Assembly: GCA_002491945.1 (NCBI GenBank)
Contig: DKWX01000042.1
Span: 63,245-127,244 of the forward strand
From: Porphyromonadaceae bacterium UBA7141
Lineage (GTDB): Bacteria > Bacteroidota > Bacteroidia > Bacteroidales > Muribaculaceae
Length of the DNA: 64,000 nucleotides
Direction: 5' to 3'
Part shown: piece after piece, positions 8,461 through 18,034 of the stretch
Numbering within the stretch: position 1 is the stretch's first letter
Layout: every line of letters begins with the position of its first letter
The notes under the pieces: generated by a model
Seen by the model: the letters and a program-made list of their open reading frames with translations, nothing else
Databases searched by the model: none
What the model was told of the DNA's origin: nothing
Program-made: the position numbers and the translations under genes

Positions 8461-9939
8461 GTGCCGACATTCTTCCGACATAAGGCTTATATCAATTTCC
8501 CCATGCTGCTCCGCGTAATCGGATGGCTACTGCTCACCGAAGCCGGAATCATGACCATACCATGCTTCGTAGGAATGCTGTATGGCGAAGGGTCGGCCCT
8601 GCATTTCCTTATATGTATCGGCATCACTGCGACCTGCGGATTCGGACTGATGAGCCTGCGCCCGAAATCGCGCGACATGGGAAAGCGTGAGGCCGTGCTG
8701 CTGACAGGACTGACATGGATAATCCTCTCCCTTTTCGGGATGCTCCCTTTCCTGATATGCGGCACTCACTTCTCCGTGGCGGATGCCTTCTTTGAGACGA
8801 TGAGCGGGTTCACCACTACGGGAGCATCGGTGCTCGACACGCTTGAAGGCGTCCCTCATTCCATTCTAATATGGAGATGTATCGCCCAATGGATCGGAGG
8901 ACTCGGAATCATATTGTTTACCCTGGCGATTGTGCCGATGCTCAACTATCGCGGAGGCATACAGCTCTTCAATGCAGAAGTCACCGGAATCACCCACGAC
9001 AAACTGCGGCCTCGGATAGGCAATACGTCGAAAGGACTCTGGATGGTGTATATCTGCCTGACTGTCCTGCTGATTTTACTCCTGCTATGCTCTGACATGG
9101 ATTTCTTCGACGCTCTCTGCTACGGCCTCTCCACAATGTCGACCGGCGGATTCGCCACATCCGACATGTCGCTCGGCAGATGGGACAGCAATTACATCAA
9201 AATCGTGATGACGGTATTCATGTTCCTCGGCGGCGTCAATTTCTCTCTGATTTTCCGCGCCGTCAACGGGCAATGGAGAGACCTGTGGCGGAATGAGGCC
9301 CTGCGTGTATACGTCTGGATTATACTCACATGCTTCGTCGCATTCACACTGAATATCGCATTCCGCAGCCTGGGCACCGACTGGACAGACTATACCATCG
9401 ACCCTCTATTCCAGGCTGTATCCATACTCTCTTCTACCGGCATCACCGAACCGGATTTCAACGACTGGGGACCAGTAAGCGCAATCCTGCTCATCATCAT
9501 GATGGTTATGGGGGCATGTGCGGGAAGCACATCCGGAGGCGCGAAAATCGACCGATTCATGATTCTCGCGAAGTTTCTGCGGAATGAGTTCTACAGGCTC
9601 ATGCATCCACATGCTATCCGCACTGTCGTAATCAATGGCAAAGGCACTCCCCCGCCAATCGTGATGCGCACTCTGGCATTCCTCTTCTTGTATATAATCG
9701 TGATTATTGCCGGCGCAATCGGACTGATGGTGTGCGGACTGCCGCTGAAGGACGGGTTCTTCTGCGCCCTTTCGGCTGTCAGCAACACCGGACTCGGCAC
9801 CGACATCACCGGACTGGAAGGCAACTTCTCTCATGTGGCCGACCCGGCAAAGTGGCTCCTGTCTTTTCTCATGCTCACCGGACGTCTCGAACTTTATACT
9901 ATCCTGCTAATCTTCACACCCGCTTTCTGGAAGAAATAA
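8461..9939 (+). CDS. trkH: Trk/Ktr K+ channel subunit TrkH
   Basis: This 492-residue polytopic membrane protein has the four-repeat TrkH architecture. Selectivity-filter loops are visible as ETMSGFTTTGASVL, GLSTMSTGGFATSD, QAVSILSSTGITEPDF and SAVSNTGLGTD. It mediates potassium entry across the inner membrane together with TrkA. The first codon used is GTG at 8461; the next in-frame ATG (FPMLLRVIGW) would remove residues just before the first helix. No terminator is obvious after it; a 335-bp AT-rich gap leads to nrdD. Confidence 0.95.
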   Translation: MPTFFRHKAYINFPMLLRVIGWLLLTEAGIMTIPCFVGMLYGEGSALHFLICIGITATCGFGLMSLRPKSRDMGKREAVLLTGLTWIILSLFGMLPFLICGTHFSVADAFFETMSGFTTTGASVLDTLEGVPHSILIWRCIAQWIGGLGIILFTLAIVPMLNYRGGIQLFNAEVTGITHDKLRPRIGNTSKGLWMVYICLTVLLILLLLCSDMDFFDALCYGLSTMSTGGFATSDMSLGRWDSNYIKIVMTVFMFLGGVNFSLIFRAVNGQWRDLWRNEALRVYVWIILTCFVAFTLNIAFRSLGTDWTDYTIDPLFQAVSILSSTGITEPDFNDWGPVSAILLIIMMVMGACAGSTSGGAKIDRFMILAKFLRNEFYRLMHPHAIRTVVINGKGTPPPIVMRTLAFLFLYIIVIIAGAIGLMVCGLPLKDGFFCALSAVSNTGLGTDITGLEGNFSHVADPAKWLLSFLMLTGRLELYTILLIFTPAFWKK

Positions 9940-10155
9940 TCACACAATCGAGCCTCGCCTCCGCATAACACTCCATGACTCAAAACGTTGCATTTATCCC
10001 ATAAACAGGATTAATTTTATATTTAATTTATTCTTAAAGTTTTCCGTTTTATTTTTCAAACCATTGCAATTCAGTGTTTTATATTTTCAAGTCGCTCAAA
10101 AAGTTTTCCAAAAAAAATTTTTTAATACAGACGCCTCATTTTATCGTTAATCTTA

Positions 10156-10186
10156 TTGCAAAACTTAGAGTTACTTTCTAACTTTG
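10156..10186 (+). promoter_or_regulatory. Bacteroidetes-type promoter for nrdD
   Basis: A TTG (10156-10158) is separated by 20 bp from TAACTTTG (10179-10186), matching the -33/-7 consensus of Bacteroidetes housekeeping promoters. The nrdD ATG lies about 88 bp downstream. The rest of the trkH-nrdD gap (9940-10274) is AT-rich with runs of A and T. No NrdR-type box was recognised by eye. Confidence 0.75.
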
Positions 10187-10274
10187 CAGTGCCTTCGGGC
10201 GACTTTCTTTATTTCCCCCGGGGACTGACCGGACCCGACCCTTCAGAAACATAATCCCAAACCCTCATAAAGCA

Positions 10275-12479
10275 ATGATACAGCTCGTAGAAAAACGCGA
10301 CGGACGTGTGGTAGGCTATAACGAAGAAAAGATAAAAGCCGCCATCAGAAAAGCCATGCTACAGACAGAATCAGGAGAAGACGAAGCGCTGATACAGCGC
10401 ATCTCAGACCGTGTGGGATTCTCCGGCACTGACAGAATGACCGTAGAGGAAATTCAGGACCGCGTGGAATTCGAGCTGATGAAGTCTGCACGCAAGGATG
10501 TGGCAAAACGATACATCGCCTACCGCGACCAGCGCTCTATCGCCCGCCGCGCAAAGACACGCGAAATATTTCTGGAAATAATCGAGGCTAAAAGCAACGA
10601 CATCACTCGCGAGAACGCCAATATGAACGCCGACTCTCCGGCCGGAATGATGATGAAGTTCGCCAGCGAGACAACCAAGCCTTTTGTCGACGACTATCTC
10701 CTCTCGGCCGAGGTAAAACAGGCCGTAAAGAATAATTATATCCACATCCACGACAAAGACTACTATCCCACCAAATCGCTCACATGCGTGCAGCATCCTC
10801 TTGACCGAATCCTCGAAAACGGATTTATCGCCGGCCACGGCGAGTCTCGCCCTGCAAAACGCATCGAGACAGCCGCAGTGCTCGCATGCATCTCGCTTGA
10901 GACAGCTCAGAACGAAATGCACGGAGGTCAGGCCATCCCGGCATTCGACTTCTATCTGGCACCTTTCGTACGCGCCTCTTTCATCGAAGAGGTAAAGACT
11001 CTCGAAGCTCTCACCGGGCGCGACCTGAATCATTTATATGATTCAGAAATCGACGACTATCTGCGCCGCAATCTCGATGGGCTTGATGATGACGAGCGCC
11101 TCAAGCAACACGCCATCAACCGCACCGTAGGACGCGTGCACCAGGCAATGGAGGCTTTCATACATAATATGAACACCATTCACTCGCGCGGAGGAAACCA
11201 GGTCGTATTCTCTTCAATCAACTACGGCACCGACACATCTGCCGAGGGGCGCTGCGTAATCCGCGAAATCCTCCAGACCACCTACGAAGGCGTAGGCAAC
11301 GGCTCTACAGCCATATTCCCCATACAGATATGGAAAAAGAAAAGAGGAGTGAGCTATCTGCCCGAGGACCGCAACTACGACCTCTACCGACTGGCATGCA
11401 AGGTGTCGGCGCGACGCTTCTTCCCAAACTTCCTTAACCTTGATGCCACTTTCAACCGCGATGAGGCATGGCATGCCGACGACCCTGAACGCTATCTCCA
11501 CGAAGTCGCCACTATGGGTTGCCGCACACGAGTATACGAAAACCGCTACGGCGAGAAAACTTCCGTAGGACGTGGCAATCTATCGTTTACCACAATCAAC
11601 ATCGTGCGACTCGCAATCGAAGTGATGTCTATTGCCAATCCCGAGGAGCGAATCAGTAAATTCTTCCAGAAACTCGACCGTGTGCTCGAACTCACGGCCC
11701 GCCAGCTCGATGAGCGCTTCCAGTTCCAGAAGACGGCACTGGCCAAGCAGTTCCCGATGGTGATGACAGCTCTATGGAACGGCGCATCCTCTCTTCGCCC
11801 TGACCAGACTATCGAACCGGTTATAAATCAAGGCACTCTCGGCATCGGATTCATCGGACTGGCCGAGACTCTCATAGCCCTGACAGGACATCATCACGGC
11901 GAAAGCGAAGAGGCCCAGCAACTCGGACTACGCATCATAACCCACATGCGCGACCGCGCTCTCGAATTCTCCGACCAATACGAACACAACTATTCCATTC
12001 TCGCCACTCCGGCAGAGGGACTGGCCGGAAGATTCACCAAACGCGACCGCAAGACTTTCGGCATAATCCCGGGAGTGACCGACAAGGACTACTACACCAA
12101 CTCCAACCATGTGCCCGTATACTATCACTGCTCGCCCCGCCACAAGGCCCGCATTGAGGCCCCATATCACGACCTGACGCGCGGCGGACACATCTTCTAT
12201 GTGGAAATCGACGGCGATGCCACCCACAATGAAGAGGCTATCGCACAGATCGTAGACCTTATGGACCGACACAACATCGGCTACGGAAGCGTCAACCATA
12301 ACCGCAACCACTGCCCCAGATGCGGCTATGAGAACGCCGACACTGAGCAGACGGAATGCCCGAAGTGCGGCGTGAGATTCGAGACCATACAGCGCATCAC
12401 AGGGTATCTCGTAGGCACCACCGACAGATGGAACTCCGGCAAACTCGCCGAGCTCCACGACCGCGTGACCCATAAGTAA
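10275..12479 (+). CDS. nrdD: Anaerobic (class III) ribonucleoside-triphosphate reductase
   Basis: NrdD makes dNTPs without oxygen using a glycyl radical. The 734-residue protein starts with an ATP-cone domain (about residues 1-95: MIQLVEKRDGRVVGYNEEKI). The catalytic barrel follows. The C-terminus has a four-cysteine zinc site (CPRCG and CPKCG) and the glycyl-radical loop RITGYLVGTTDRWNSGK. Its activase nrdG is not adjacent but lies beyond maeB at 15.1 kb. The stop codon TAA falls inside the left end of a dispersed repeat (from 12473), so the last two residues and the stop are contributed by the repeat terminus. Confidence 0.97.
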   Translation: MIQLVEKRDGRVVGYNEEKIKAAIRKAMLQTESGEDEALIQRISDRVGFSGTDRMTVEEIQDRVEFELMKSARKDVAKRYIAYRDQRSIARRAKTREIFLEIIEAKSNDITRENANMNADSPAGMMMKFASETTKPFVDDYLLSAEVKQAVKNNYIHIHDKDYYPTKSLTCVQHPLDRILENGFIAGHGESRPAKRIETAAVLACISLETAQNEMHGGQAIPAFDFYLAPFVRASFIEEVKTLEALTGRDLNHLYDSEIDDYLRRNLDGLDDDERLKQHAINRTVGRVHQAMEAFIHNMNTIHSRGGNQVVFSSINYGTDTSAEGRCVIREILQTTYEGVGNGSTAIFPIQIWKKKRGVSYLPEDRNYDLYRLACKVSARRFFPNFLNLDATFNRDEAWHADDPERYLHEVATMGCRTRVYENRYGEKTSVGRGNLSFTTINIVRLAIEVMSIANPEERISKFFQKLDRVLELTARQLDERFQFQKTALAKQFPMVMTALWNGASSLRPDQTIEPVINQGTLGIGFIGLAETLIALTGHHHGESEEAQQLGLRIITHMRDRALEFSDQYEHNYSILATPAEGLAGRFTKRDRKTFGIIPGVTDKDYYTNSNHVPVYYHCSPRHKARIEAPYHDLTRGGHIFYVEIDGDATHNEEAIAQIVDLMDRHNIGYGSVNHNRNHCPRCGYENADTEQTECPKCGVRFETIQRITGYLVGTTDRWNSGKLAELHDRVTHK

Positions 12480-12659
12480 GTGTTTAAATTTAACCTATCG
12501 TAATCAAAAGGGAATCTTTTATACAGTATGAGGCTTCTTTTTTGCCGCTTCCGGCGTGTCGCTCAGTCGAATATGTTTATATCCTCCTACACACCGCACC
12601 GGAATCGACTAAAAAACAGCCCCGCATATTGTATAAATTAAATTTGAACACTCACTCTA
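12473..12659 (+). repeat. Dispersed inverted-repeat element, copy A
   Basis: The left end is TAAGTAAGTGTTTAAATTTA and the right end, read on the minus strand, contains GAGTGAGTGTTCAAATTTAA. Most of the element can pair with itself: an arm around GCCGCTTCCGG faces CCGGAATCGAC, and the AATATG-TTTATAT tip is near-palindromic. By eye it differs from copy B at about 23 of 185 positions. The left end overlaps the nrdD stop codon. The right end carries TAAATTTG (12639-12646), a perfect -7 box pointing toward maeB, but without a -33 partner. Confidence 0.9.
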
Positions 12660-12737
12660 GTGATTTTTTATACTCTCCGGGTATCTTTTTCCATTCTGTC
12701 TACGTTATATAAGTAATCTGAAGTTTTAACCATACCG

Positions 12738-12797
12738 GTCGGCATACACTCAGACACTCTCCCCCGCATGGCGCAGGAGAAAACGAGTGTATGCCGG
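12738..12797. other. Stem-loop in the maeB leader region
   Basis: A left arm ending TCGGCATACACTC (about 12739-12751) pairs with GAGTGTATGCCGG (12785-12797) across a loop of about 33 bases. No T-run follows, so it is not a typical terminator. It lies 36 bp before the maeB ATG and could be a 5' UTR structure or an operator. The rest of the nrdD-maeB gap is repeat copy A plus about 80 bp without recognised signals. Confidence 0.4.
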
Positions 12798-12832
12798 CTG
12801 ATGAATAATACCGTAACGACACTAATTCTATT

Positions 12833-15124
12833 ATGGCAACCGATGCTAAGTCAATCGACCTGAAAAACGCCGCCCTCGACTATCATGAAGAGGGTCGACC
12901 CGGTAAAATCGAAATCACGCCGACCAAACCCTATGCCTCCCAGAGAGACCTTTCTCTTGCTTACTCTCCGGGGGTGGCATACCCTTGTCTCGAAATCGAG
13001 AAGACTCCACATGATGCCTACCGATACACAAACAAGGGCAATCTCGTAGGTGTGATATCCAACGGCACTGCGGTGCTCGGGTTGGGCGATATCGGCGCTC
13101 TTGCCGGCAAACCTGTCATGGAAGGCAAGGCTCTGCTCTTCAAGATATTCTCCGGCCTCGATGCTTTCGACATCGAAATCAACGAGACCGACCCCGACAA
13201 GTTTGTGGAAATCGTGAAGTCGCTCGCACCGACTTTCGGTGGAATTAATCTTGAAGATATCAAGGCCCCGGAATGCTTTCTGATCGAGGAGCGTCTGAAG
13301 AAGGAATGCGACATACCCGTGATGCACGACGACCAGCATGGCACTGCTATCATCTCCGGCGCCGGACTCCTCAACGCCATAGAGATACAGAAAAAGAAAA
13401 TCACTGATATACAACTCGTTGTCAATGGAGCCGGAGCCGCAGCTGTAAGTTGCACCCGACTCTATAAGGCGCTCGGAGTGCGCCCCGAAAATATCGTGAT
13501 GTGCGACTCAAAGGGTGTGATTCGAGCCGACCGCGACGGACTGACTGAACAGAAGCGCGAATTCGCCACCTCGCGCGACATACATACTTTGGCCGAAGCC
13601 ATGAAGGGGGCCGATGTATTCCTCGGACTCAGCGTGGCCGGTGTCGTGACTCCTGACATGGTGCGCTCCATGGCTCCGCGTCCAATCGTTTTCGCCCTGG
13701 CCAACCCTAACCCCGAAATCGATTATTACGCAGCCAAGGAGGCCGCTCCGGATGTAATCGTGGCTACCGGACGAAGCGATTATCCCAACCAGATCAACAA
13801 TGTGATTGGCTTCCCCTACATCTTCCGCGGAGCTCTCGACTGCGGCGCCTCTGCCATCAACGAGGCCATGAAGATTGCCGCCGTTTACGCAATCTCGGCC
13901 TTGGCCAAGGAGCCTGTGCCAAGTGTGGTCGATGAGGCCTACGGGCTGTCTGACCTCCGGTTTGGCCCGGACTATATACTCCCCAAGGCTCTCGACCCGA
14001 GGCTGCTGCTCTGTGTGGCGCCTGCCGTGGCTCGCGCCGCAATGGAAAGCGGGATCGCTGCCCGCCCCATCGAGAACTGGGACAACTACCGGCTACGCCT
14101 CCGCAAATTCATGGGCGACGACGGCAAATTCATGCGCTCAATCACTGAACACGCCTCGCAGAACAAGAAGAAAGTCGTATTCGGTGAAGGCAATCTCGAA
14201 AACGTAATCCGGGCTGCCGCGCGACTGCACAACGAAGGCACTCTTACCCCGGTGCTTCTGGGTAATGCCGAAATGATCAACCGCCATGCCGACCGGCTGG
14301 GAATCGATATCTCTGAAATAGAAATCATCAATCCGCGCCACGACCGCGAGGATGAACGCCGACAGCGCTACGCCAGAATCCTGAGCGCAAAGAAGGAGCG
14401 CCAGGGTGTGACGTTTGAAGAGGCTCTCGACAGAATGTATGCACGCTCTTACTTCGGAATGATGATGGTAGAGGCCGGCGATGCCGATGCTTTCATGACC
14501 AATTGCTATTCTGCAGCCAATAAAATGGCCGAACGTGCGGTATCAATCGTGGGGATGCAGGACGGTTTCGACCACTTCGCCACTCTGCATATCATGAACA
14601 CCCGCGCCGGGATGTACTTCCTGGCCGACACGGCCGTCAATCCGGTCTCCGACACTCCGGCACTAATCGACATAGCCCGACTCACCGACCGCGCTGTAAG
14701 ATACTTCAACCATGAGCCTGTCATGGCAATGCTCTCTTACTCCAACTTCGGATCCAACAGTTCCGACCCGGAACCTTCACGCGTGGCCAACGCCGTTAGC
14801 ATTCTCCATGAAAAGTATCCTGGAATCCAGGTAGATGGCGAAATGCAGGCCGACTACGCTCTCAACACCGCTCTGCGTGACGCCACATATCCCTTCAACA
14901 CAATCAAGGGGAAAAAGGTCAATACTCTGATATTCCCGAACCTCAGCTCGGCAAATATCGGCTATAAGCTGCTGCTCGGCATGGGTGTCGGAAAGGTAAT
15001 TGGCCCGGTGCAGGTAGGCCTGAAGAAACCTATATATTTCACCGGTGCAAGTGCCTCTGTCGAAGAGATTATCGACCTCGCGACTCTGGCGGCTCTCGAC
15101 GCCATCATCTCTTCGCGCAATTAA
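12833..15124 (+). CDS. maeB: NADP-dependent malic enzyme with C-terminal phosphotransacetylase-like domain
   Basis: MaeB converts malate to pyruvate and CO2 with reduction of NADP. The 763-residue protein has the N-terminal malic domain (SLAYSPGVAYPCLEIEK, NGTAVLGLGDIGALAGKPV), the metal-site region VMHDDQHGTAIIS and the NAD(P)-binding VVNGAGAAAVSC. From about residue 430 a PTA_PTB domain follows (KKVVFGEGNLENVIRAA to NTLIFPNLSSANIGYKLL). In the MaeB family that domain is generally regulatory rather than catalytic. It sits between nrdD and nrdG, with nrdG starting 18 bp after its stop. Confidence 0.95.
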   Translation: MATDAKSIDLKNAALDYHEEGRPGKIEITPTKPYASQRDLSLAYSPGVAYPCLEIEKTPHDAYRYTNKGNLVGVISNGTAVLGLGDIGALAGKPVMEGKALLFKIFSGLDAFDIEINETDPDKFVEIVKSLAPTFGGINLEDIKAPECFLIEERLKKECDIPVMHDDQHGTAIISGAGLLNAIEIQKKKITDIQLVVNGAGAAAVSCTRLYKALGVRPENIVMCDSKGVIRADRDGLTEQKREFATSRDIHTLAEAMKGADVFLGLSVAGVVTPDMVRSMAPRPIVFALANPNPEIDYYAAKEAAPDVIVATGRSDYPNQINNVIGFPYIFRGALDCGASAINEAMKIAAVYAISALAKEPVPSVVDEAYGLSDLRFGPDYILPKALDPRLLLCVAPAVARAAMESGIAARPIENWDNYRLRLRKFMGDDGKFMRSITEHASQNKKKVVFGEGNLENVIRAAARLHNEGTLTPVLLGNAEMINRHADRLGIDISEIEIINPRHDREDERRQRYARILSAKKERQGVTFEEALDRMYARSYFGMMMVEAGDADAFMTNCYSAANKMAERAVSIVGMQDGFDHFATLHIMNTRAGMYFLADTAVNPVSDTPALIDIARLTDRAVRYFNHEPVMAMLSYSNFGSNSSDPEPSRVANAVSILHEKYPGIQVDGEMQADYALNTALRDATYPFNTIKGKKVNTLIFPNLSSANIGYKLLLGMGVGKVIGPVQVGLKKPIYFTGASASVEEIIDLATLAALDAIISSRN

Positions 15125-15142
15125 TCCGCTGATTCTCTCTTA

Positions 15143-15622
15143 ATGACCCGCAACATCGTATTCAATGTCCTGGACATCCGCCGTGGCACCACGGTGGATG
15201 GTCCGGGACTTCGCACTTCAATCTATCTGGCAGGATGCACCCACGCATGCCCCGGTTGCCACAACCCTGATTCATGGGATTTCAAGGGGGGTGTGACAAT
15301 GACTCTCGATGAAATAATGGAAGTGATCGACGACGAGGACTTCAATGTCACTCTCACCGGTGGCGACCCTCTTATGCACCCTCACACCCTCCCGGCGCTC
15401 ATTCATGCCATCAAGGAGAGAGGGAAAAGCGTATGGTTATACACCGGATATACCATCGAGCAGATAGAGGCCGACCCCCTGCTGGCCGAAGCCGTGACAG
15501 AGGTCGACACAATTGTGGATGGGCCTTTCATAACTACTCTCCGCGATCCTGACCTTCTGTTCAGAGGCTCGTCCAACCAACGCATCATCGACATGCATGA
15601 GCGCCATCATCTACATATCTGA
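15143..15622 (+). CDS. nrdG: Anaerobic ribonucleotide reductase-activating protein (radical SAM)
   Basis: NrdG uses a 4Fe-4S cluster and S-adenosylmethionine to install the glycyl radical on NrdD. The 159-residue protein contains the cluster motif CTHACPGC (C-x3-C-x2-C, about residues 32-39) preceded by DGPGLRTSIYLAG, and later TGGDPLMHP. Length is normal for the family. It follows maeB by 18 bp, so it is probably expressed with maeB rather than directly with nrdD. Confidence 0.95.
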   Translation: MTRNIVFNVLDIRRGTTVDGPGLRTSIYLAGCTHACPGCHNPDSWDFKGGVTMTLDEIMEVIDDEDFNVTLTGGDPLMHPHTLPALIHAIKERGKSVWLYTGYTIEQIEADPLLAEAVTEVDTIVDGPFITTLRDPDLLFRGSSNQRIIDMHERHHLHI

Positions 15623-15654
15623 TTTGCATATCCAAGTATTTTGGAGTAATTTTG
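15623..15654 (+). promoter_or_regulatory. Bacteroidetes-type promoter for ftsY-rimO
   Basis: TTTG (15623-15626), a 20-bp spacer and TAATTTTG (15647-15654) match the Bacteroidetes consensus. It begins immediately after the nrdG stop codon and lies 27 bp before the ftsY ATG. Confidence 0.8.
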
Positions 15655-15681
15655 TAACAGACAAACAAAAACCGAATAAAC

Positions 15682-16653
15682 ATGGGACTATTTAACAGAC
15701 TTTTCTCCCGTGAGAAGAAACAGGAGAAGCTCGACCAGGGTCTTGAAAAGACAAAACAGGGCGTATGGGAGAAAATCACCCGTGCAGTTGCCGGCAAATC
15801 CACGATTGACGATGAAGTGCTTGACAATCTCGAAGAAGTGTTCATCACATCCGATGTAGGTGTCGACACCACTCTCGACATAATCAGGCGGATTCAGGAC
15901 CGGGTGGCCCGTGACAAATATGTCTCTACTTCCGAACTCCACAATCTTCTTGCCGAAGAAGTGGCCGATATGCTGGCCCCGGTCCACAGAGACACTCCGG
16001 AACTCGGCGATTTCGAAGTGCCTGCCGACTCTAAGCCCTATGTGATTCTCGTGGTCGGCGTCAATGGAGTGGGAAAGACCACTACCATCGGCAAGCTCGC
16101 TCACCAGTATGCCATGGCCGGCAATAAGGTATTCCTCGGAGCAGCCGACACCTATCGTGCCGCCGCAATCGAACAGCTCCAGACCTGGGGCGAACGCGCA
16201 GGTGTCACCGTAATCTGCCAGAAGATGGGTTCCGACCCAGCCGCCGTGGCTTTCGACACCATCAATGCCGCCAAGGCACAGGGTGCCGATGTGGTGATTG
16301 TCGACACTGCCGGACGCCTCCACAATAAGGTCAATCTGATGAAGGAACTCGAAAAGGTGTCGAGAGTAATGCAACGTGTCGTGCCCGAAGCTCCGCAGGA
16401 AGTGCTGCTCGTGCTTGACGGCTCTACAGGACAGAACGCCTATGAGCAGGCGCGACAGTTCGCTTCGGTCACCAAAGTCACAGATCTGGCCGTAACCAAA
16501 CTCGACGGCACGGCAAAGGGGGGGGTCGTAATCGGCATCTCCAACAAGCTTAATATCCCTATCAAATACATCGGTCTGGGTGAGAAAATCGATGACCTGC
16601 AGATATTCGAACCCAAGCAATTTGTAAAATCCCTCTTTAAGTCAAATGGTTGA
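15682..16653 (+). CDS. ftsY: Signal recognition particle receptor FtsY
   Basis: FtsY is the SRP receptor GTPase that delivers ribosome-nascent chains to the Sec translocon. The 323-residue protein is a short FtsY: a brief basic N-terminus is followed directly by the NG domain. G1 is [15 protein letters not shown] (near residue 131), then [20 protein letters not shown] and [10 protein letters not shown]. Its last codons overlap the rimO start by 8 bp. In many Bacteroidales it follows rpmB-rpmG-DUF4295, but here that trio is about 19 kb away at 35.6 kb. Confidence 0.95.
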   Translation: MGLFNRLFSREKKQEKLDQGLEKTKQGVWEKITRAVAGKSTIDDEVLDNLEEVFITSDVGVDTTLDIIRRIQDRVARDKYVSTSELHNLLAEEVADMLAPVHRDTPELGDFEVPADSKPYVILVVGVNGVGKTTTIGKLAHQYAMAGNKVFLGAADTYRAAAIEQLQTWGERAGVTVICQKMGSDPAAVAFDTINAAKAQGADVVIVDTAGRLHNKVNLMKELEKVSRVMQRVVPEAPQEVLLVLDGSTGQNAYEQARQFASVTKVTDLAVTKLDGTAKGGVVIGISNKLNIPIKYIGLGEKIDDLQIFEPKQFVKSLFKSNG

Positions 16654-17995
16654 TACCTCTGTACAACCTCTCTTCACCATGGGGCGGGTGGATGTAATAT
16701 CCATGGGTTGCTCCAAGAATCTTGTCGACTCCGAACGCCTCTTGCGCCGGCTGCAGGCAAAAGGTTACCATACCGTCCATGACTCAGATGCCCCTTGCGG
16801 CGAATGGGTGATGGTCAACACCTGCGGATTTATCGGCGATGCCAAGGAGGAATCAATCAATCTTATTCTCCAGCTGGCCGAGGCAAAAAGCGAAGGCCGT
16901 ATCGGCCATATCGCTGTAATGGGATGCCTCGCGGAGCGATATCTCGCCGAACTGACAGAGGAAATCGGCGAGGTCGACCGCTGGTATGGCAAGTTCAACT
17001 GGAATCTATTCATTGATGAGCTCCCCGACCGCTCTGTTGATACGGTTCACCCTCGCCCTTGGGAACGCAAGCTGACCACCCCCCTCTGGAGCGCATATCT
17101 CAAGATTTCGGAAGGGTGCAACCGTTTCTGTGCCTTCTGTGCGATTCCTCTTATCACAGGGCGCCATAAATCCCGCCCGCGTGCGGAAATCCTTGAGGAA
17201 GTCCGTGAGCTCGTGGCCCAGGGAGTAAAGGAATTCAATATCATCGCTCAGGACCTTTCTTCTTATGGTCTTGATCTCTCAGGGTCCTCTCAGCTGGCAC
17301 AGTTGCTCGATGAGATAGCCGACATCCACGGTGTGGAATGGATTCGCCTGCATTACGCATATCCGGCCGACTTCCCGATGGATATTCTCGATGTAATGCG
17401 CCGTAGGCATAACATATGCAACTATCTTGATATCGCCCTGCAACATATTGCCGACCCGGTGCTATCCAATATGCGTCGGCACATCGACAAGGAAGGCACT
17501 CTGCGCCTGCTTGATGAAATACGCCGGCGTGTGCCCGGGATACGCCTGCGCACCACTCTGATGACCGGATTCCCCGGCGAAGGTGAAAAGGAATTTGATG
17601 AGCTGATGGACTTTGTGCGCACCCAGAGATTCGACCGCATGGGGGCATTCGCTTATTGTGAGGAAGACGACACATGGAGTGCACGGCATCTTGAGGATTC
17701 AATACCCGAAGATGTGAAGCAAGAGCGTCTGCAACGCCTTATGGACCTGCAGGAAGAAATATCGCTCGAACTCAATACACAGCTCATCGGACAGACTCTG
17801 CGCGTGCTCATAGAAAAAAATAATGCCGACTCCCCTGACGACTACGCCATAGGACGCACCCAATGGGACTCGCCGGAAGTCGACCCGGAAGTGCTCGTCA
17901 GAGACTGCACGGCCCGTCCCGGTGAATTTGTCGATGTAATCATCACTGCCGCCGAACCATTCGAACTTATCGGCCGACAGGTAAGCAGCGACTAA
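16646..17995 (+). CDS. rimO: Ribosomal protein S12 methylthiotransferase
   Basis: RimO is a radical-SAM enzyme that methylthiolates an aspartate of ribosomal protein S12. The 449-residue protein has an N-terminal UPF0004 domain (ISMGCSKNLVDSERLL, MVNTCGFI, AVMGCLAERY) supplying three cysteines for the second cluster. The radical-SAM motif CNRFCAFC lies near residue 155, and a C-terminal TRAM domain follows. The ATG at 16646 overlaps ftsY; an internal ATG 11 codons later (MGRVDVISMG) is an alternative start and fits the usual family N-terminus. Confidence 0.94.
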   Translation: MVDTSVQPLFTMGRVDVISMGCSKNLVDSERLLRRLQAKGYHTVHDSDAPCGEWVMVNTCGFIGDAKEESINLILQLAEAKSEGRIGHIAVMGCLAERYLAELTEEIGEVDRWYGKFNWNLFIDELPDRSVDTVHPRPWERKLTTPLWSAYLKISEGCNRFCAFCAIPLITGRHKSRPRAEILEEVRELVAQGVKEFNIIAQDLSSYGLDLSGSSQLAQLLDEIADIHGVEWIRLHYAYPADFPMDILDVMRRRHNICNYLDIALQHIADPVLSNMRRHIDKEGTLRLLDEIRRRVPGIRLRTTLMTGFPGEGEKEFDELMDFVRTQRFDRMGAFAYCEEDDTWSARHLEDSIPEDVKQERLQRLMDLQEEISLELNTQLIGQTLRVLIEKNNADSPDDYAIGRTQWDSPEVDPEVLVRDCTARPGEFVDVIITAAEPFELIGRQVSSD

Positions 17996-18034
17996 TAATC
18001 CTGACCCGTAATATTTCATTCCTGCCGGCTGCTT

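Noticed and set aside
12709..12735. TAAGTAATCTGAAGTTTTAA resembling a repeat end
   Set aside because: There are too many differences from the family terminus and it is not palindromic with anything nearby; it could be chance in AT-rich DNA.
15688..16620. 310-codon minus-strand frame opposite ftsY
   Set aside because: FtsY G motifs fix the coding strand; the reverse frame has no domain.
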